Positions 9,298 through 19,080 of a stretch of 61,838 bases of DNA are shown here, piece by piece. Each line of letters begins with the position of its first letter. Position 1 is the stretch's first letter. The notes below the pieces were generated by a model. It made no database searches and was not told where the DNA came from. It was given only the letters and a program-made list of their open reading frames with translations. Location of the stretch: positions 1 through 61,838 of the forward strand of contig JAKOMP010000025.1 of the NCBI GenBank assembly GCA_022241785.1. The letters are read 5' to 3'. The translations under genes were made by a program, and so were the position numbers. Source of the DNA: Cyanocohniella sp. LLY. GTDB taxonomy: Bacteria > Cyanobacteriota > Cyanobacteriia > Cyanobacteriales > Nostocaceae.

Positions 9298-10020
9298 ATG
9301 TGGCTACCTGTACCAGCAGATTTAACTTTATTGCCGAATGATGTTCATGTTTGGCGAATTGACCTGGATGTGCCAGAACCACAATTACAAAACTTACTCG
9401 CAACCCTCTCTAGTGACGAAATCACTCGTGCTAACCGCTTTTATTTTCCGGAGCATAGGCGGCGTTTTATTGCCGGTCGTGGTAGTCTGCGGAGTATCTT
9501 GGGTAGCTACTTGGGTATTGAGCCACAACAAGTCAAGTTTGATTATCAACCCCGTGGTAAACCGGTATTAGCTGCTAATTTAAGTAATAGTGGCATAGCT
9601 TTTAACTTGTCTCATTCCCAGGGATTAGCTTTGTGTGCGGTGAATTATCATCGATCCATCGGTGTAGATTTAGAATGTATCCGCCCCATGTCTGATATTG
9701 AAAACTTGGCCCAAAGGTTCTTTTTACCCAGAGAATATGACTTAGTGCGATCGCTCTCGGGTAATCAACAGCAAGAAATATTTTTCCGTTATTGGACTTG
9801 TAAAGAAGCGTATTTAAAAGCCACTGGGGAAGGACTCGCCCAGTTAGAACAAATTGAAGTCGTGCTAAATATTAGTGAATCTGCCAAGTTACAAACATCT
9901 GAAGATTGGAGTCTCTTTGAGTTAACGCCTACTAAAAATTATCTGGCTGCTGTTGTGGTCGCAGGTTCTGACTGTTCGTTGCAATGCTGGCAATATTCAG
10001 CTTTTCCATACCGGAAATAA
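9298..10020 (+). CDS. hetI: 4'-phosphopantetheinyl transferase, Sfp/HetI type
   Basis: This 240-residue enzyme transfers phosphopantetheine from CoA to the Ser of carrier proteins. The Sfp-family landmarks are present: GRGSLRSILG (about residue 60), FNLSHSQGLALCAV, the Mg-binding GVDLE (about residue 121), and WTCKEAYLKATGEGL (about residue 163). It is the only PPTase in the window and would be needed by the two ACPs of the HglE-like synthase and the ACP of the HglB-like reductase. In Anabaena PCC 7120 the gene called hetI lies close to hglB and hetN; here it is 9 kb from the hglB-like gene and no hetN is present. The symbol rests on that context and on length. Confidence 0.85.
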   Translation: MWLPVPADLTLLPNDVHVWRIDLDVPEPQLQNLLATLSSDEITRANRFYFPEHRRRFIAGRGSLRSILGSYLGIEPQQVKFDYQPRGKPVLAANLSNSGIAFNLSHSQGLALCAVNYHRSIGVDLECIRPMSDIENLAQRFFLPREYDLVRSLSGNQQQEIFFRYWTCKEAYLKATGEGLAQLEQIEVVLNISESAKLQTSEDWSLFELTPTKNYLAAVVVAGSDCSLQCWQYSAFPYRK

Positions 10021-10085
10021 CATATTTGTCCACAGGAACCAAGAATAAGGGACTGACAAATAAAAAAATGTTCCATCGCTTTTGA

Positions 10086-10114
10086 AGCAGGGGGAGCAGG
10101 GGAGCAGGGGGAGA
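10086..10114. repeat. Short tandem repeat AGCAGGGG
   Basis: Imperfect tandem GCAGGGGG/AGCAGGGG units, a typical cyanobacterial STRR, lie between the PPTase and kinase genes. Confidence 0.6.
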
Positions 10115-10245
10115 AAGAATCTGCTTATCGTCTTCGTTATCAAAATTGGCATAATTTAATTTCTGGAAGTCCCTAATCCTTTGTGATATTTGGTATCAGT
10201 AATCAGGGAATACTAAAGCAAATCATACCTGTGAGCATTGCTGTA

Positions 10246-13200
10246 ATGTTAGCGTTATCCGATATAATCTTGACCATTCCGGGATATTCTATTACCGAGC
10301 AAATATATTCTGGTAGCAAAACCTTAGTTTATCGAGGCATCAGAGAACAAGACCAAAAAGGCGTTATCATTAAACTGCTGCGGAATGAATACCCTACATT
10401 CAGCGAAATTGCTCAGTTCCGTAATCAGTACACTATTACTCAAAACCTCAACTTACCTGGCATAATCAAACCCTTGAGTTTAGAAAACTACGGCAACAGC
10501 TATGCTTTGGTCATGGAAGACTGTGGTGGTATCTCTCTAAAAGAGTGGCAACAGGCGAGAAAGCGCCAAAACAAAAATGGTATCACCCTCAAAGAATTTT
10601 TTCACATCGCCACAGAAATAGCATCTACCCTAGAGGGACTGCATCGCGATCGCATCATCCACAAAGACATTAAACCTGCCAATATTGTTATTCACCCCAC
10701 CACCTTTGAGGTCAGACTCATTGATTTCAGTATTGCCACCTTGCTACCTAGAGAAATTCAATTCCTGACTAATCCCAACGTTTTAGAAGGCACATTAGCT
10801 TATATTTCCCCTGAACAAACGGGACGGATGAACAGAGGTATCGATTACCGCAGTGACTTTTATTCTTTGGGTGTCACCCTGTTTGAACTGCTTACGGGAG
10901 AGTTGCCTTTTGTTACCGCAGACCCCATAGAGTTAGTTTACTGTCACATTGCCAAACAAGCGCCAACAGCCAGCCAAGTTAACTCGAACATTCCGCCAGT
11001 ATTATCTGCCATTATTAGCAAGTTGATGGCCAAAAATGCGGAAGACCGCTATCAGAGCGCCCACGGACTCAGACATGACCTAGAAGAATGTCGTCAACAA
11101 TGGCAACAAACAGGAAAAATCACCAATTTTGAACTAGCCCAAAAAGATATTTCCAACCGTTTTTTGATTCCCGAAAAACTCTATGGTCGCCAAACCCAAG
11201 TAGAAAATTTACTGGCGGCTTTTGAACGTGTCAGTAACGGTACCACAGAAATGATATTGGTAGCTGGATTCTCTGGTATTGGTAAAACGGCTGTAGTCAA
11301 CGAGATTCACAAACCCATTGTCCGGGAACGTAGCTACTTTATTAAGGGAAAATATGACCAATTTCAACGGGATATTCCCTTTTCCGGATTTGTACAAGCC
11401 TTTCGGGACTTAATTGGGCAAATTCTTTTAGAAACAGATCAGCAAATTCAGCAGTGGAAAAATCAAATATTATTGGCATTGGGTGAACAAGGCCAGGTAA
11501 TTATTGATGTGATTCCTGAATTGGAATTAATTATTGGTCAGCAACCAGACATAGCAGAACTTACGGGTAATGCCGCCGAAAATCGCTTCAATTTATTATT
11601 GCAGAGATTCATCCATGTTTTCATGACGAGAGAACATCCCTTAGTAATATTTTTGGATGATTTGCAATGGGCAGATGCGGCTTCGTTAAAATTAATGCAA
11701 CTATTAATGAGCGAAACCAATAAATCTCCACAAAATATGGCTTTATCTTCCGGGTATACAGGTGATAAAAGTCTGCTCATAATTGGTGCATATCGGGATA
11801 ATGAAGTAGCCAAGGGACATCCACTGTATTTGACAATTGAAGAATTGAAAAATACCAAAGCTGCGGTTAATACTATCACTTTAACACCCTTAACACAAAG
11901 TGATTTAAACTGTTTAATTGCTGATACTTTACGTTGCCCAGAAAAACAGGCGATCGCTCTGACTAGAATTATCTTTGCCAAAACCAAAGGCAATCCTTTC
12001 TTTACTCATGAATTTCTCAAAGCTTTATACAAGGATGGCATATTTGAATTTAATTTTGATTTAGCATCTTGGCAGTACGATTTAGTAAATATTCAGGCAT
12101 TAGCTCTGACAGATGATGTCGTAGAATTTATGACATCTCGACTCATGAAGTTGCCAATACCAACTCAAGAAGTCCTGAAATTAGCAGCCTGCGTGGGTAA
12201 TCAATTTGACCTAAAAACCCTGGCAATTATTTATGATAAATCTACAGTCGATACAGCCTTAGATTTATGGACTGCCTTGGTTGAAGGGTTGGTAATACCG
12301 CAAACTGAATCCTACAAATTAGTCATCAAAGAAACTCCAGACACCACAAAATATCTGGAAGAAAAAGAATCTACACATGGTAACTCCCAATCACCTAAAT
12401 ATAGTTTTATTCATGACAGGGTACAGCAAGCTGCTTATTTTCTAATTCCCCAACAAGAAAAACAGTCAATTCATTTAAGAATAGGACAAATACTGTTAAA
12501 AAACACCTCGATTATTGAAAGAGAAGAAATAATTTTTGAACTAGTAAATCAGTTTAATATTGCCATTCCTTTAATTAAATTGCCAAGCGATCGCCTTCAA
12601 TTATCTGAGATGAATTTACTGGCTGGGCGTAAGGCTTTGGCATCCACAGCTTATCCGGCTGCACTCAAGTATTTCACCACAGGAATTAAACTACTGGCAG
12701 ATGATAGCTGGGAAAATCAATATAAATTAACCCTGACTTTCTATGAAATAGCCGCAGAGGCAGCATATTTAACGGGGGATTTTCAAGAAATGGAAAAATT
12801 AACAGAGGTAGCACTACAAAAGGTGCAATCTCTGTTAGAGAAAGTGAAACTTTATGAAATCAAAATTCAAGCTTATGGAGCGCAAAATCAAGCATTAGCA
12901 GCAATCAACATTGGACTATCATTTTTAAAATTATTAGGGGTAGAGTTTCCCGAAAATGCTAGCCAGTCAGATGTACAGCTAGCAATGGCAGAAACAACAT
13001 CAAACCTCATAGGTAGGCGCATTGAGGATTTAATTGACTTGCCGGAAATGACAGCAGCCCAAACAATGGCAATTATGCCTATCTTATCCAGTGTCAGTTC
13101 TTGGGCCTATCAGACTAATCCTCATCTATTTTTGTTGATTATTCTCAAACAAATCAACTTATTAATCCAATATGGCAATATGCCGTTGTCTGCATTTGTC

Positions 13201-15846
13201 TATGTTAGCTATGGGTTTCTACTCTGTTCCCTGGGAAACATTGAGTCTGGTTATCAATTTGGTAACTTAGCTTTAAACCTGTTGATTAAGCAGAATACGG
13301 GAAATTTTACCGCTAAGACTGTAGTAGTATTTAATTCAGCTATTAGACACTGGAAGGAACATGCTAGGAAGAATTCCGGCCCTCTATTGGAGGCTTACTC
13401 TGCTGGATTAAAAACAGGAGATTTAGAACATGCAGCCTATGCACTGTTTAATTACACTTATGGTACATATTACATGGGTAAAAAACTGGCAGGTTTGCAA
13501 CAAGAGGTAGCAAATTATAGCCACGCCATCTGTCAAATTAAACAACAAACAGCATTTTATTGGAATGAAATCTATCGGCAGAATATCTTGAACTTGTTAG
13601 GATCTGCGGTAAATCCTTGTCGTTTAGTCGGCGAAGCCTACGATGAAGAAAAAATGCTGCCGATTTACCTCAAAGCAAATGATTTCATGGGGCTGTTTCA
13701 TTTATATACCAGCAAACTATGTCTATGTTATCTATTTGAAGATTTCTCTCAAGCTGTGGAAAACGCTATGTTGGCAGAAAAGTATTTAGATGGTGGTACA
13801 GGACAACTAGTTGTTCCTATTTTCCATTTTTATGATTCTTTGGCACATCTGGCAATGTATGCAGATGCAACAGATGAACAGCAAAAAATTATACTAGCAA
13901 GAGTGCAAGTTAATCAAGAAAAAATGCTGCACTGGGCAAATCATTCCCCCATGAATTTCTTGCACAAATATTATCTTGTGGAGGCTGAAAAGCAGCGGCT
14001 TTTTGGGGAAAATTTAGCAGCAATGGATAACTATGAGCAAGCTATCTCTCTAGCCAAAGAAAATGAATATCTCAACGAAGAGGCGTTAGCTAACGAATTA
14101 GCTGCTAAATTCTATTTTCAATGGGGCAAAGACAAAATTGCCCAACTTTATATGAATCATGCTTACTATGGGTATATTCACTGGGGAGCATTAGTCAAAG
14201 CAGAACACTTACAAGCCAACTATCCCCAATTACTTGCGCCTATTCTTCAGCCAGAAAAACTGAAACTCTCAACCAGTAATAGTCAAATTACCGATATCAG
14301 CATATCTCAATCTATCCCCAGTACTAACGAAACTGTCATTAACTCTAACGCTTCTCAAAGCAGCGTTTCCGATATGCTGGACTTGGCATCTGTCATTAAA
14401 GCCTCCCAAGCATTGTCTGGAGCAATTGAGCTGGAGCAACTACTTTCTACTTTAATGGCAGTTGTGATGGAGAATGCCGGCGCTTCTAAGTGCGTTCTGA
14501 TTTTGAGTGAAGGTGATCATTTAAATTTAACTGTGACCGCAGTTAGTTCTAGCGCCAATTTGGACTGTATCTCCACAGAGTTTCCATCAACTCAACTAGA
14601 ATCTAGTACTGATGTTCCCATTACTTTAATTAACTACATCAAACGTACCAAAGAAATCTTCGTGATTGATGATGCCAAAACCGTGGCTTTTCTCACAGGC
14701 GATCGCTACATTATGCGTGAGCAACCCAAGAGTTTGTTGTGTGTCCCGGTGATTAATCAAGGTAAATTATTAGGTATTCTTTATTTAGAGAATAATTTGA
14801 CGACAGGAGCATTTACCCGCGATCGCGTCGAAGTGCTAAAGCTGCTGACTACCCAAGCGGCAATCTCCCTAGAAAATTCTTTGCTTTACACAAATTTAGC
14901 CAGCGCCAATCAAAGTTTAGAGGAATACAACCACAATTTAGAAGAAAAAGTAGAGCAAAGAACCCAAGAAATCAACGAAAACAACCAACGCTTGCAACAA
15001 GCACTCCTAGAATTGCAAAGTACCCAAACCCAATTGATTCAAAGTGAAAAAATGTCCTCTTTAGGGGAAATGGTGGCAGGAGTAGCCCATGAAATCAATA
15101 ACCCCATCAATTTTATTCATGGCAATATTAGTCATGCTAGTGATTATGTCCAAGATTTGCTAGATTTAATTGCTCTCTATCAACAAGAATACCCTGATCC
15201 CTCAGACATAGTTGAAGAGAAAGCCGCAGAAATTGATGTCGATTTTCTCGCACAAGACCTGCCGAAGATTCTGGATTCTATGAAAGTCGGGAGTTCACGC
15301 ATCCGGAATATAGTTTTGGGCTTACGTAATTTCTCTCGCCTCGATGAATCAGAAATGAAGCCCGTAGATATTCATGAAGGCATTGATAACACCTTAATGA
15401 TTTTGCAGCATCGACTCAAAGAAAAGAGCGATCGCTCAGAAATTGAAGTGATTAAACAATATGCACAGCTACCCCAAGTAAATTGTTACGCTGGCCAACT
15501 CAATCAGGTATTTATGAATATCCTCAGTAATGCCATCGATGCTTTAGAAGAGTCAATAGTGAATCAAAAAATAACTGCCAAACCACAGATTTGCGTTAGT
15601 ACTGAGCGAGGAGAAGCCAATACTTTGAAGATTCGCATTGGTGATAACGGTTATGGGATGAATGCCCAGGTCTGTCAGAAAATTTTTGACCCATTTTTTA
15701 CCACTAAACCCATAGGTAGTGGTACAGGATTGGGGTTATCAATTAGCTATCAAGTTGTTGTAGATAAACACAAAGGTCAGTTAACTTGTAATTCGACTCC
15801 TGGACAGGGGACTGAGTTTGTGATTGAAATACCAATGCAACAGTAA
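10246..15846 (+). CDS. Giant hybrid Ser/Thr kinase - ATPase - GAF - histidine kinase
   Basis: I prefer ATG 10246, which places GYSITEQIYSGSKTLVYRG at the N-terminus as in relatives; the frame is open from GTG 10183. About 1866 residues. The order is: Ser/Thr kinase (about 5-280) with HKDIKPAN in the catalytic loop and DFS where DFG is usual; an AAA-type ATPase (Walker A GFSGIGKTA about 345, Walker B LVIFLDDLQWAD about 466); a long TPR-like helical region; a GAF domain (about 1390-1560); a coiled coil; then HisKA with phosphoacceptor GVAHEINNP and HATPase with NQVFMNILSNAIDA, GDNGYGM and GTGLGL. It is cytosolic. This architecture recurs in filamentous cyanobacteria as a stress or development sensor, but the signal is unknown. 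No response regulator is adjacent. It lies between the hetI-like gene and the HGL synthases, which may be chance. Confidence 0.9.
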   Translation: MLALSDIILTIPGYSITEQIYSGSKTLVYRGIREQDQKGVIIKLLRNEYPTFSEIAQFRNQYTITQNLNLPGIIKPLSLENYGNSYALVMEDCGGISLKEWQQARKRQNKNGITLKEFFHIATEIASTLEGLHRDRIIHKDIKPANIVIHPTTFEVRLIDFSIATLLPREIQFLTNPNVLEGTLAYISPEQTGRMNRGIDYRSDFYSLGVTLFELLTGELPFVTADPIELVYCHIAKQAPTASQVNSNIPPVLSAIISKLMAKNAEDRYQSAHGLRHDLEECRQQWQQTGKITNFELAQKDISNRFLIPEKLYGRQTQVENLLAAFERVSNGTTEMILVAGFSGIGKTAVVNEIHKPIVRERSYFIKGKYDQFQRDIPFSGFVQAFRDLIGQILLETDQQIQQWKNQILLALGEQGQVIIDVIPELELIIGQQPDIAELTGNAAENRFNLLLQRFIHVFMTREHPLVIFLDDLQWADAASLKLMQLLMSETNKSPQNMALSSGYTGDKSLLIIGAYRDNEVAKGHPLYLTIEELKNTKAAVNTITLTPLTQSDLNCLIADTLRCPEKQAIALTRIIFAKTKGNPFFTHEFLKALYKDGIFEFNFDLASWQYDLVNIQALALTDDVVEFMTSRLMKLPIPTQEVLKLAACVGNQFDLKTLAIIYDKSTVDTALDLWTALVEGLVIPQTESYKLVIKETPDTTKYLEEKESTHGNSQSPKYSFIHDRVQQAAYFLIPQQEKQSIHLRIGQILLKNTSIIEREEIIFELVNQFNIAIPLIKLPSDRLQLSEMNLLAGRKALASTAYPAALKYFTTGIKLLADDSWENQYKLTLTFYEIAAEAAYLTGDFQEMEKLTEVALQKVQSLLEKVKLYEIKIQAYGAQNQALAAINIGLSFLKLLGVEFPENASQSDVQLAMAETTSNLIGRRIEDLIDLPEMTAAQTMAIMPILSSVSSWAYQTNPHLFLLIILKQINLLIQYGNMPLSAFVYVSYGFLLCSLGNIESGYQFGNLALNLLIKQNTGNFTAKTVVVFNSAIRHWKEHARKNSGPLLEAYSAGLKTGDLEHAAYALFNYTYGTYYMGKKLAGLQQEVANYSHAICQIKQQTAFYWNEIYRQNILNLLGSAVNPCRLVGEAYDEEKMLPIYLKANDFMGLFHLYTSKLCLCYLFEDFSQAVENAMLAEKYLDGGTGQLVVPIFHFYDSLAHLAMYADATDEQQKIILARVQVNQEKMLHWANHSPMNFLHKYYLVEAEKQRLFGENLAAMDNYEQAISLAKENEYLNEEALANELAAKFYFQWGKDKIAQLYMNHAYYGYIHWGALVKAEHLQANYPQLLAPILQPEKLKLSTSNSQITDISISQSIPSTNETVINSNASQSSVSDMLDLASVIKASQALSGAIELEQLLSTLMAVVMENAGASKCVLILSEGDHLNLTVTAVSSSANLDCISTEFPSTQLESSTDVPITLINYIKRTKEIFVIDDAKTVAFLTGDRYIMREQPKSLLCVPVINQGKLLGILYLENNLTTGAFTRDRVEVLKLLTTQAAISLENSLLYTNLASANQSLEEYNHNLEEKVEQRTQEINENNQRLQQALLELQSTQTQLIQSEKMSSLGEMVAGVAHEINNPINFIHGNISHASDYVQDLLDLIALYQQEYPDPSDIVEEKAAEIDVDFLAQDLPKILDSMKVGSSRIRNIVLGLRNFSRLDESEMKPVDIHEGIDNTLMILQHRLKEKSDRSEIEVIKQYAQLPQVNCYAGQLNQVFMNILSNAIDALEESIVNQKITAKPQICVSTERGEANTLKIRIGDNGYGMNAQVCQKIFDPFFTTKPIGSGTGLGLSISYQVVVDKHKGQLTCNSTPGQGTEFVIEIPMQQ

Positions 15847-15939
15847 AGGACTTCCAAAATCATCAATTGCTTTTGAAGTTGGGGAAGCAGTAGGTAGAGT
15901 AAAGCAAAAACTTGGACGTGTCCTCATCTCCCTCATTTT

Positions 15940-15980
15940 CCCACTTCCCACTCCCCACTCCCCACTCCCCACTCCCCACT
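15940..15980. repeat. Heptamer tandem repeat CCCCACT
   Basis: About five tandem copies of CCCCACT lie between the convergent kinase and P450 genes. The identical heptamer, in the opposite orientation, occurs inside the hglE-like coding region at 30519-30552. Confidence 0.85.
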
Positions 15981-17368
15981 TAAGCGGTGTGTGCAGTTGC
16001 CATATTCACTGGAGACTCTGGACGCGCACGTCTACCTGTCATTACCATTTTCACGCCATTGGCAGGTGCAATTGTCAGAGCTTGACGTTCAGGTCTTTCT
16101 GGTTGGCGGTCAGCTAGTTCGAGTTGATAATTAGACAATATTTTTGCAAAAACTAGCTTCATTTCATACATAGCTAAAGCTTCGCCAATACAGCGACGGA
16201 CACCACCAAAGGGCATAAATTCATAAAGAGAAAATTGGCGTTCGAGAAAACGCTCTGGCCGAAATTCCTTGGGTTGGGGATATAAATCCTCACGCTGATG
16301 CGTCAGATAGATACAACCAACCAATGCCATACCTGGCTCGAACGCATAACCCAGTAATTCAACTGGTTCTTGCACTACCGTGGGAAACGTCATCATCACA
16401 ACCGGATGAATCCGTAAGGTTTCATTACAAACAGCCGTGAAATAAGGTAGCCGAAAAATGCTCATCGGGTCAGGTGAATCACCGAGGCTATCCAATTCTT
16501 GCAGGAGTTTTTTGCGGATTTCAGGATGGTGATGAATCCAATACAATCCCCAAGACATTACTGTTGATGTAGTTTCATAACCTCCAAACATCAGAGTTTT
16601 CAGTTCATCACATAACTCTTCATCACTCATACCTTGTCCATTTTCATCCTTCGCTAACATCAGCAAAGAGAGGATATCAATGCGATCTGGATCTAGTTGA
16701 GCGCGACGTTCAGTAATTTCAGCCTGAAGCAATTCGTTTATTTGCTGCCGTTGGCGGACAAACTTTCCCCAAGGACTCCAAGGGCCTAAATCTTTTTGTA
16801 AGGAGGGTACCAAAAGGAAGCCAGCAGTCAAAGGTGAACGAAAGACATTCAATATCGACACTAGTAAATATGTCAGTTGTTGATAACGTTCTCCTTCATG
16901 CAAGCCAAAGATAACTTGTAGGATCACTTGGAAAGAAATTTCCTGTAAAGGTCTACGAGCCGAAAAGGTTTGGTCAACTGGTATTTGACTAAAGATTTTT
17001 TCGGTGAGATGAGAAATTAGCTCCCCGTATGCACGCATTCGCTCTCCATGTAAAGAGGGCATCAAAAGTTGTCTCCGTTTTTTGTGGCGATCGCCATCTA
17101 ACATCAACAGTGAATAATCCCCTAATACCGGTTGCACAAATCTGTTTAGCTCAGCAACAGAGGCAAATTTTTTTCTCTTTTCAGTTAAAATTTCCTGGAT
17201 TGCCTGGGGATTGTTCACAAATGTTACAGTGTTTCCAAAACCAACTATCTCAGCAGTGAAAATGTCAGGATATTTCTTAGCTGCATTTTCCATATACCCG
17301 ATAGGGTCAACCACCCATTGGAAATTCTGGATAAAACGAGGGGCTTTGAGGCGATTAGGTAGTTGCAT
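15980..17368 (-). CDS. Cytochrome P450, CYP110-like
   Basis: This 462-residue soluble P450 has all the landmarks: the I-helix oxygen-activation motif FGGYETTS (about residue 248), ExxR in NETLRIHP (about 313), and the haem-Cys loop FMPFGGVRRCIGEALA (about 388-403). The overall look resembles cyanobacterial CYP110. It follows the terpene synthase on the same strand with 31 bases between, so the two form an operon and this enzyme probably hydroxylates the terpene product. A homologous synthase/P450 pair is known in Anabaena PCC 7120, where the P450 oxidises a sesquiterpene. A free-standing fatty-acid hydroxylase role is the alternative. No ferredoxin or reductase gene is adjacent, so a host electron donor must be used. 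Confidence 0.9.
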   Translation of the reverse strand: MQLPNRLKAPRFIQNFQWVVDPIGYMENAAKKYPDIFTAEIVGFGNTVTFVNNPQAIQEILTEKRKKFASVAELNRFVQPVLGDYSLLMLDGDRHKKRRQLLMPSLHGERMRAYGELISHLTEKIFSQIPVDQTFSARRPLQEISFQVILQVIFGLHEGERYQQLTYLLVSILNVFRSPLTAGFLLVPSLQKDLGPWSPWGKFVRQRQQINELLQAEITERRAQLDPDRIDILSLLMLAKDENGQGMSDEELCDELKTLMFGGYETTSTVMSWGLYWIHHHPEIRKKLLQELDSLGDSPDPMSIFRLPYFTAVCNETLRIHPVVMMTFPTVVQEPVELLGYAFEPGMALVGCIYLTHQREDLYPQPKEFRPERFLERQFSLYEFMPFGGVRRCIGEALAMYEMKLVFAKILSNYQLELADRQPERPERQALTIAPANGVKMVMTGRRARPESPVNMATAHTA

Positions 17369-17399
17369 TTGATATTTTTCCTTGCGAAATTTACTGTCT

Positions 17400-18389
17400 T
17401 TACACGTTCACCGTTGGAGTAATACCAACAGCTAAATCCAGCCTTTCAGCAGATTTATAGCGGCCAGAACGAGCAGACCAATCCAAGTTGCCACGTATCC
17501 AACTATGCATTCCTGATATATATTTTGCTAGTTGACCATCTACTTCTTCCCCAAAAGAAGGAAGAGATGCTTCTAAGTTCAACAATGCTCTTACTTCTTG
17601 ATCATGCATTTCGGCAGCACGATGAATTGCTTGTTCCCAAGGAAGTTGCTGTTGATAATGCAGTACCAGCACTAGATTATGAACATCACCACTTGCCATT
17701 TCTCTGGGCGCAGAAAAGATATCGTTACACCATGCCAGAATGTTAATTGTCATCTCTTGGATTTTTTTGACGCTGTTGTCCTTGCGTAAAACATCGGGAA
17801 TGTTCAATTGATTGAACAATTCAATCCATAAGATAATCAAGTCTCCTGCTACACTTAATTTACGTAGCTCAATATACGTTTCAACATCAGGTATATTTCC
17901 CTGAGCGCGGTTAGTTGTTTCCAAAACACATCCATAAAAGAAGTCTTCAAAGCTGTAAACAACACGATGCAATAATTTTGCACTCCCTGTTTGCAGCATC
18001 CTTTTGCGGATATCACTTAAGGCATGAGTCAGGGGAATATCTTTGCTCGTCAATTCTGCTCCGTTAAAGATTTCCAGAAATCTTCTGTAATAAACTCTCA
18101 GCAATTCAGGTCTTTTACCTAAATCTGACATATCCCATTGATCATCCCAAATAAACAACCAACTCAACCAGTCAGTTGCAATTTTCAGTTCTTCTAGTTG
18201 ACACTCAGGATAGGTACTTGCGGCCAACCAAGCAAATTTTGCCTTGCTAAAACGCTGATAAACTGATTCATTTTCCAACAGATCAAAGCGCAGTACCCAT
18301 TCAAAAGCATAATCTTCTAAAATATCTGCATACTTACTAATCTGAGATGGAAAGGGGCAGTATAATTCTGGCAAGACAAGGTTTTTCAT
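17400..18389 (-). CDS. Class I terpene (sesquiterpene) synthase
   Basis: This 329-residue terpene cyclase has the Asp-rich Mg-binding motif DDQWD (about residue 86) and the NSE-type motif NDIFSAPRE (about residue 227), with the pyrophosphate-sensing region FFYGCVLETTNRAQGN between. Length and motifs fit bacterial sesquiterpene synthases acting on farnesyl diphosphate. The extra C-terminal domain of geosmin synthase is absent, and no C-methyltransferase for 2-methylisoborneol is near. The cyclised skeleton cannot be predicted from sequence; selinane or germacrane types are known for the Nostoc relatives. It is the first gene of a two-gene operon with the P450 and is preceded by about 690 bases of A+T-rich non-coding DNA that could hold its own promoter. 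Confidence 0.9.
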   Translation of the reverse strand: MKNLVLPELYCPFPSQISKYADILEDYAFEWVLRFDLLENESVYQRFSKAKFAWLAASTYPECQLEELKIATDWLSWLFIWDDQWDMSDLGKRPELLRVYYRRFLEIFNGAELTSKDIPLTHALSDIRKRMLQTGSAKLLHRVVYSFEDFFYGCVLETTNRAQGNIPDVETYIELRKLSVAGDLIILWIELFNQLNIPDVLRKDNSVKKIQEMTINILAWCNDIFSAPREMASGDVHNLVLVLHYQQQLPWEQAIHRAAEMHDQEVRALLNLEASLPSFGEEVDGQLAKYISGMHSWIRGNLDWSARSGRYKSAERLDLAVGITPTVNV

Positions 18390-19080
18390 GAATACTCCAG
18401 TAATTTCTGAAATTAAGCAATATCAAACCTGAAGATTGATAGCCAAAAATATGGCAATACAACATTTGAGTTGTAGCCACAACTAGCTATCAGGCAATTT
18501 CAAACAACAAAACCCGACGGAGAAATAGACTTTTCAAATCTGCAAAACTTGTGTGAAAAACATTGCAGATTTAGAGAAACTCTTTTCTTCGAGAATGTAT
18601 ACTTTTGTATGAATTAACTTGGCAAGAAATAATTAAAAGTTTTTACATTGAATGCAAAAACTTAACTTATGTAGTTATTATTTAATATTTAAATTAAAAA
18701 AATAACCGTAAATATATGTAATTTTTATAGAAAATTACATTATTTTTTTTTATAAGCTGTGACAAAACATACTATACGTAAGAATATATACGCAAAAATC
18801 TAAGTATAATTACTGTAAATGCGTAGTAATACTTAGCCCCTTATTAAGCTAAAAATTATGAAATGTGATGAGTAAAGCCCTCAAATAGAATTTGGGGGAT
18901 ATAAGCAAATAACTGAATTTATTCAGTTCCAGCCGGTCAATTTACCTAATTCTGATAAGGAGGTTAGCGAAGTGGAAAGAAACAGGGGAAAAAGAGGTAG
19001 AGAAAGGGGAAGACTTTGGGTTTGACATACAATATTTCTTCCTCATTTCCCTTATTCCCCTCATCTCCCCAGTCCCTAAC
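18390..19080. other. Intergenic region between the hglB-like and terpene synthase genes
   Basis: There is no gene here. The 18600-18830 part is strongly A+T rich. A short hairpin AACTGAA-TTTA-TTCAGTT lies at 18911-18928. Just downstream of the hglB-like stop, CCTCATTTCCC / TTCCCCTC words can pair with GGGGAAAAAGAGG / GAAAGGGG words at 18985-19012, giving a long imperfect stem that may end the PKS transcript before the terpene operon. Confidence 0.45.

Noticed and set aside
17400-18389. Geosmin or 2-methylisoborneol synthase
   Set aside because: At 329 residues it lacks the second domain of geosmin synthase, and no SAM-dependent GPP methyltransferase is beside it.
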